A DNA stretch of 64,000 nucleotides from Tubulanus polymorphus. Its lineage: Eukaryota; Nemertea; Palaeonemertea; Tubulaniformes; Tubulanidae. Both the position numbers and the translations under genes were made by a program. Position 1 is the first letter of the stretch, and each line of letters begins with the position of its first letter. Of this stretch, positions 63,134 to 64,000 are shown one piece after another. The stretch lies in the NCBI RefSeq assembly GCF_964204645.1, contig NC_134027.1:5816485-5880484 (forward strand), read 5' to 3'. Under the pieces are notes generated by a model. The model saw only the letters and a program-made list of their open reading frames with translations. It searched no databases and had not been told where the DNA came from.

Positions 63134-63489
63134 GATACTACTTATATAGATAAGCGGCACTGGTGACACAATCCTAACAACTCCAATCAACGTCGAACAG
63201 ATCAATCAATTTGCTGATTATGAAACGATTTCAAGAATATGGGAAAATAGGAAACGCGCATATGTTTTCGGTAGTGTCGTGTATGTTTACGTAATACTCC
63301 GCATTAGTATTAATGTTAGACTTTGAATGAAGAAGACTAATTGCTTGAATTAAGTGGATCAAAGATAGCCACCGGGTATTAAGAAAATCTCAAGTGTGGA
63401 GGAGCAATGCTTTAATATGTTTATACAGATAATCGTGAATCTTGATCCACTAACATTTGTTTGAAGAAAAATTGTCGAAACATACATAA

Positions 63490-63620
63490 CAGGGACCAGG
63501 TTGCTTAACTGAGATCGGCAAAATTGGTCCGAGTTAGATAAAAGTTCGGACAATATGTTTGGACATCAGAAAATGTTTTCTGTTTTGTCCGAGTCTCACT
63601 CAGTAAGGCGAGGTTTACTG
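63490..63620. mobile_element. Possible Tigger/pogo-type MITE remnant
   Basis: The right end, read on the minus strand, is CAGTAAACCTCGCCTTACTG, a form familiar from pogo/Tigger terminal repeats (CAGT...ACCTCG...). The left end CAGGGACCAGGTTGCTTAAC is only loosely similar. GTCCGAGT-type words recur inside. A clean TA duplication is visible only on the right, so the assignment is weak. Confidence 0.25.
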
Positions 63621-64000
63621 TAATAACATTTTCTATGTAAGGCTATTTTATGTTGATGCGGAGGACATGAACCTATTTCAGGGAACTTCACACTCACACA
63701 AAATGCACAGACAACCAACCCTCCTGTTTCAAGGGAAGGGCGGATGTTTTAAACAAACAAAACAGCGGAAATAGTGATCATACATAGACGATGAGTTCTT
63801 ATTTGGTAGTTTACGATCACTTTGACTCAATGAATACATGGAAAAATTGCTAATCCACAAAAACAACGCCCTCGTTTTATGAACAATATATCCAGGGCAA
63901 TTCGAACCAACGAAAAAAGGTCACTGATTCCTTGATCAACAGAAGAACTCTCCATTAAATACATTTTGTCACATTCAAACAGGAAAAGGAAACAAGTCTT

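Larger units (their letters stand above)
57790..63489. other. Region downstream of FoxF, no recognised gene
   Basis: No protein family or RNA gene was recognised in this stretch, and no third forkhead domain is present. A minus-strand segment ending at a good donor (AAATTCAG/GTAAGA, near 59293) has two overlapping open frames but no recognisable product. A 16-nt direct repeat (AGATTGAAAATCAAGA) occurs twice near 62410-62466. Confidence 0.35.

Noticed and set aside
57790-64000. Search for FoxL1 or FoxQ1 downstream of FoxF
   Set aside because: No PPYSYIALI-like or recognition-helix-like sequence is seen in any listed frame, so no third forkhead gene is claimed.
1-64000. CRISPR arrays, bacterial operons, ribosome binding sites
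   Set aside because: The sequence is clearly eukaryotic (spliced genes, forkhead factors); no regularly spaced repeat array is present.

Overview
The window is 64 kb of an AT-rich, intron-containing animal genome with wide non-coding spaces. Two forkhead genes, FoxC (minus strand) and FoxF (plus strand), lie head to head about 22.7 kb apart. This is part of the ancestral bilaterian FoxC-FoxF-FoxL1-FoxQ1 cluster. Spliced genes, microsatellites, foldback elements and a secreted DUF4773-type gene point to a protostome invertebrate. A lophotrochozoan (mollusc, annelid or brachiopod) is my best guess, but that is inference and no species can be named.

Layout. At the left edge is the 5' part of an SLC7A6OS/Iwr1-like gene (minus strand, two coding exons, running off the window). 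About 540 bp away and divergent is a four-exon gene for a small secreted cysteine-rich DUF4773-like protein (1340-2739, plus). From 2.9 to 24.8 kb no gene is recognised. That stretch holds a promoter-like GC island near 3.3 kb, a long unexplained open frame at 18.5 kb and a foldback element at 22.8-23.1 kb. The foldback carries a 13-bp flanking duplication and a hammerhead-ribozyme-like core. FoxC (24846-26474) is intronless in its coding part. A tRNA-like gene with a disturbed anticodon arm sits at 31.4 kb between the two Fox genes. Possible exons of an unrecognised minus-strand gene lie at 34.8-36.4 kb, and a small inverted-repeat element at 43.5 kb. FoxF starts at 49212, has a 6.65-kb intron and ends with a 134-bp exon at 57068. 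From 57.8 to 64 kb no gene is recognised; it holds a direct-repeat array of nuclear-receptor half-sites at 63.07 kb and a possible Tigger/pogo-type remnant at 63.5 kb.

How the genes relate. FoxC and FoxF are both mesodermal transcription factors in bilaterians. Their divergent arrangement with a large shared upstream region suggests common enhancers in 26.5-49.2 kb (inference). SLC7A6OS (RNA polymerase II nuclear import) and the DUF4773 gene have no obvious functional tie to the Fox pair, but they may share a bidirectional promoter region. FoxL1 and FoxQ1 were not found, so if the cluster is complete they lie outside.
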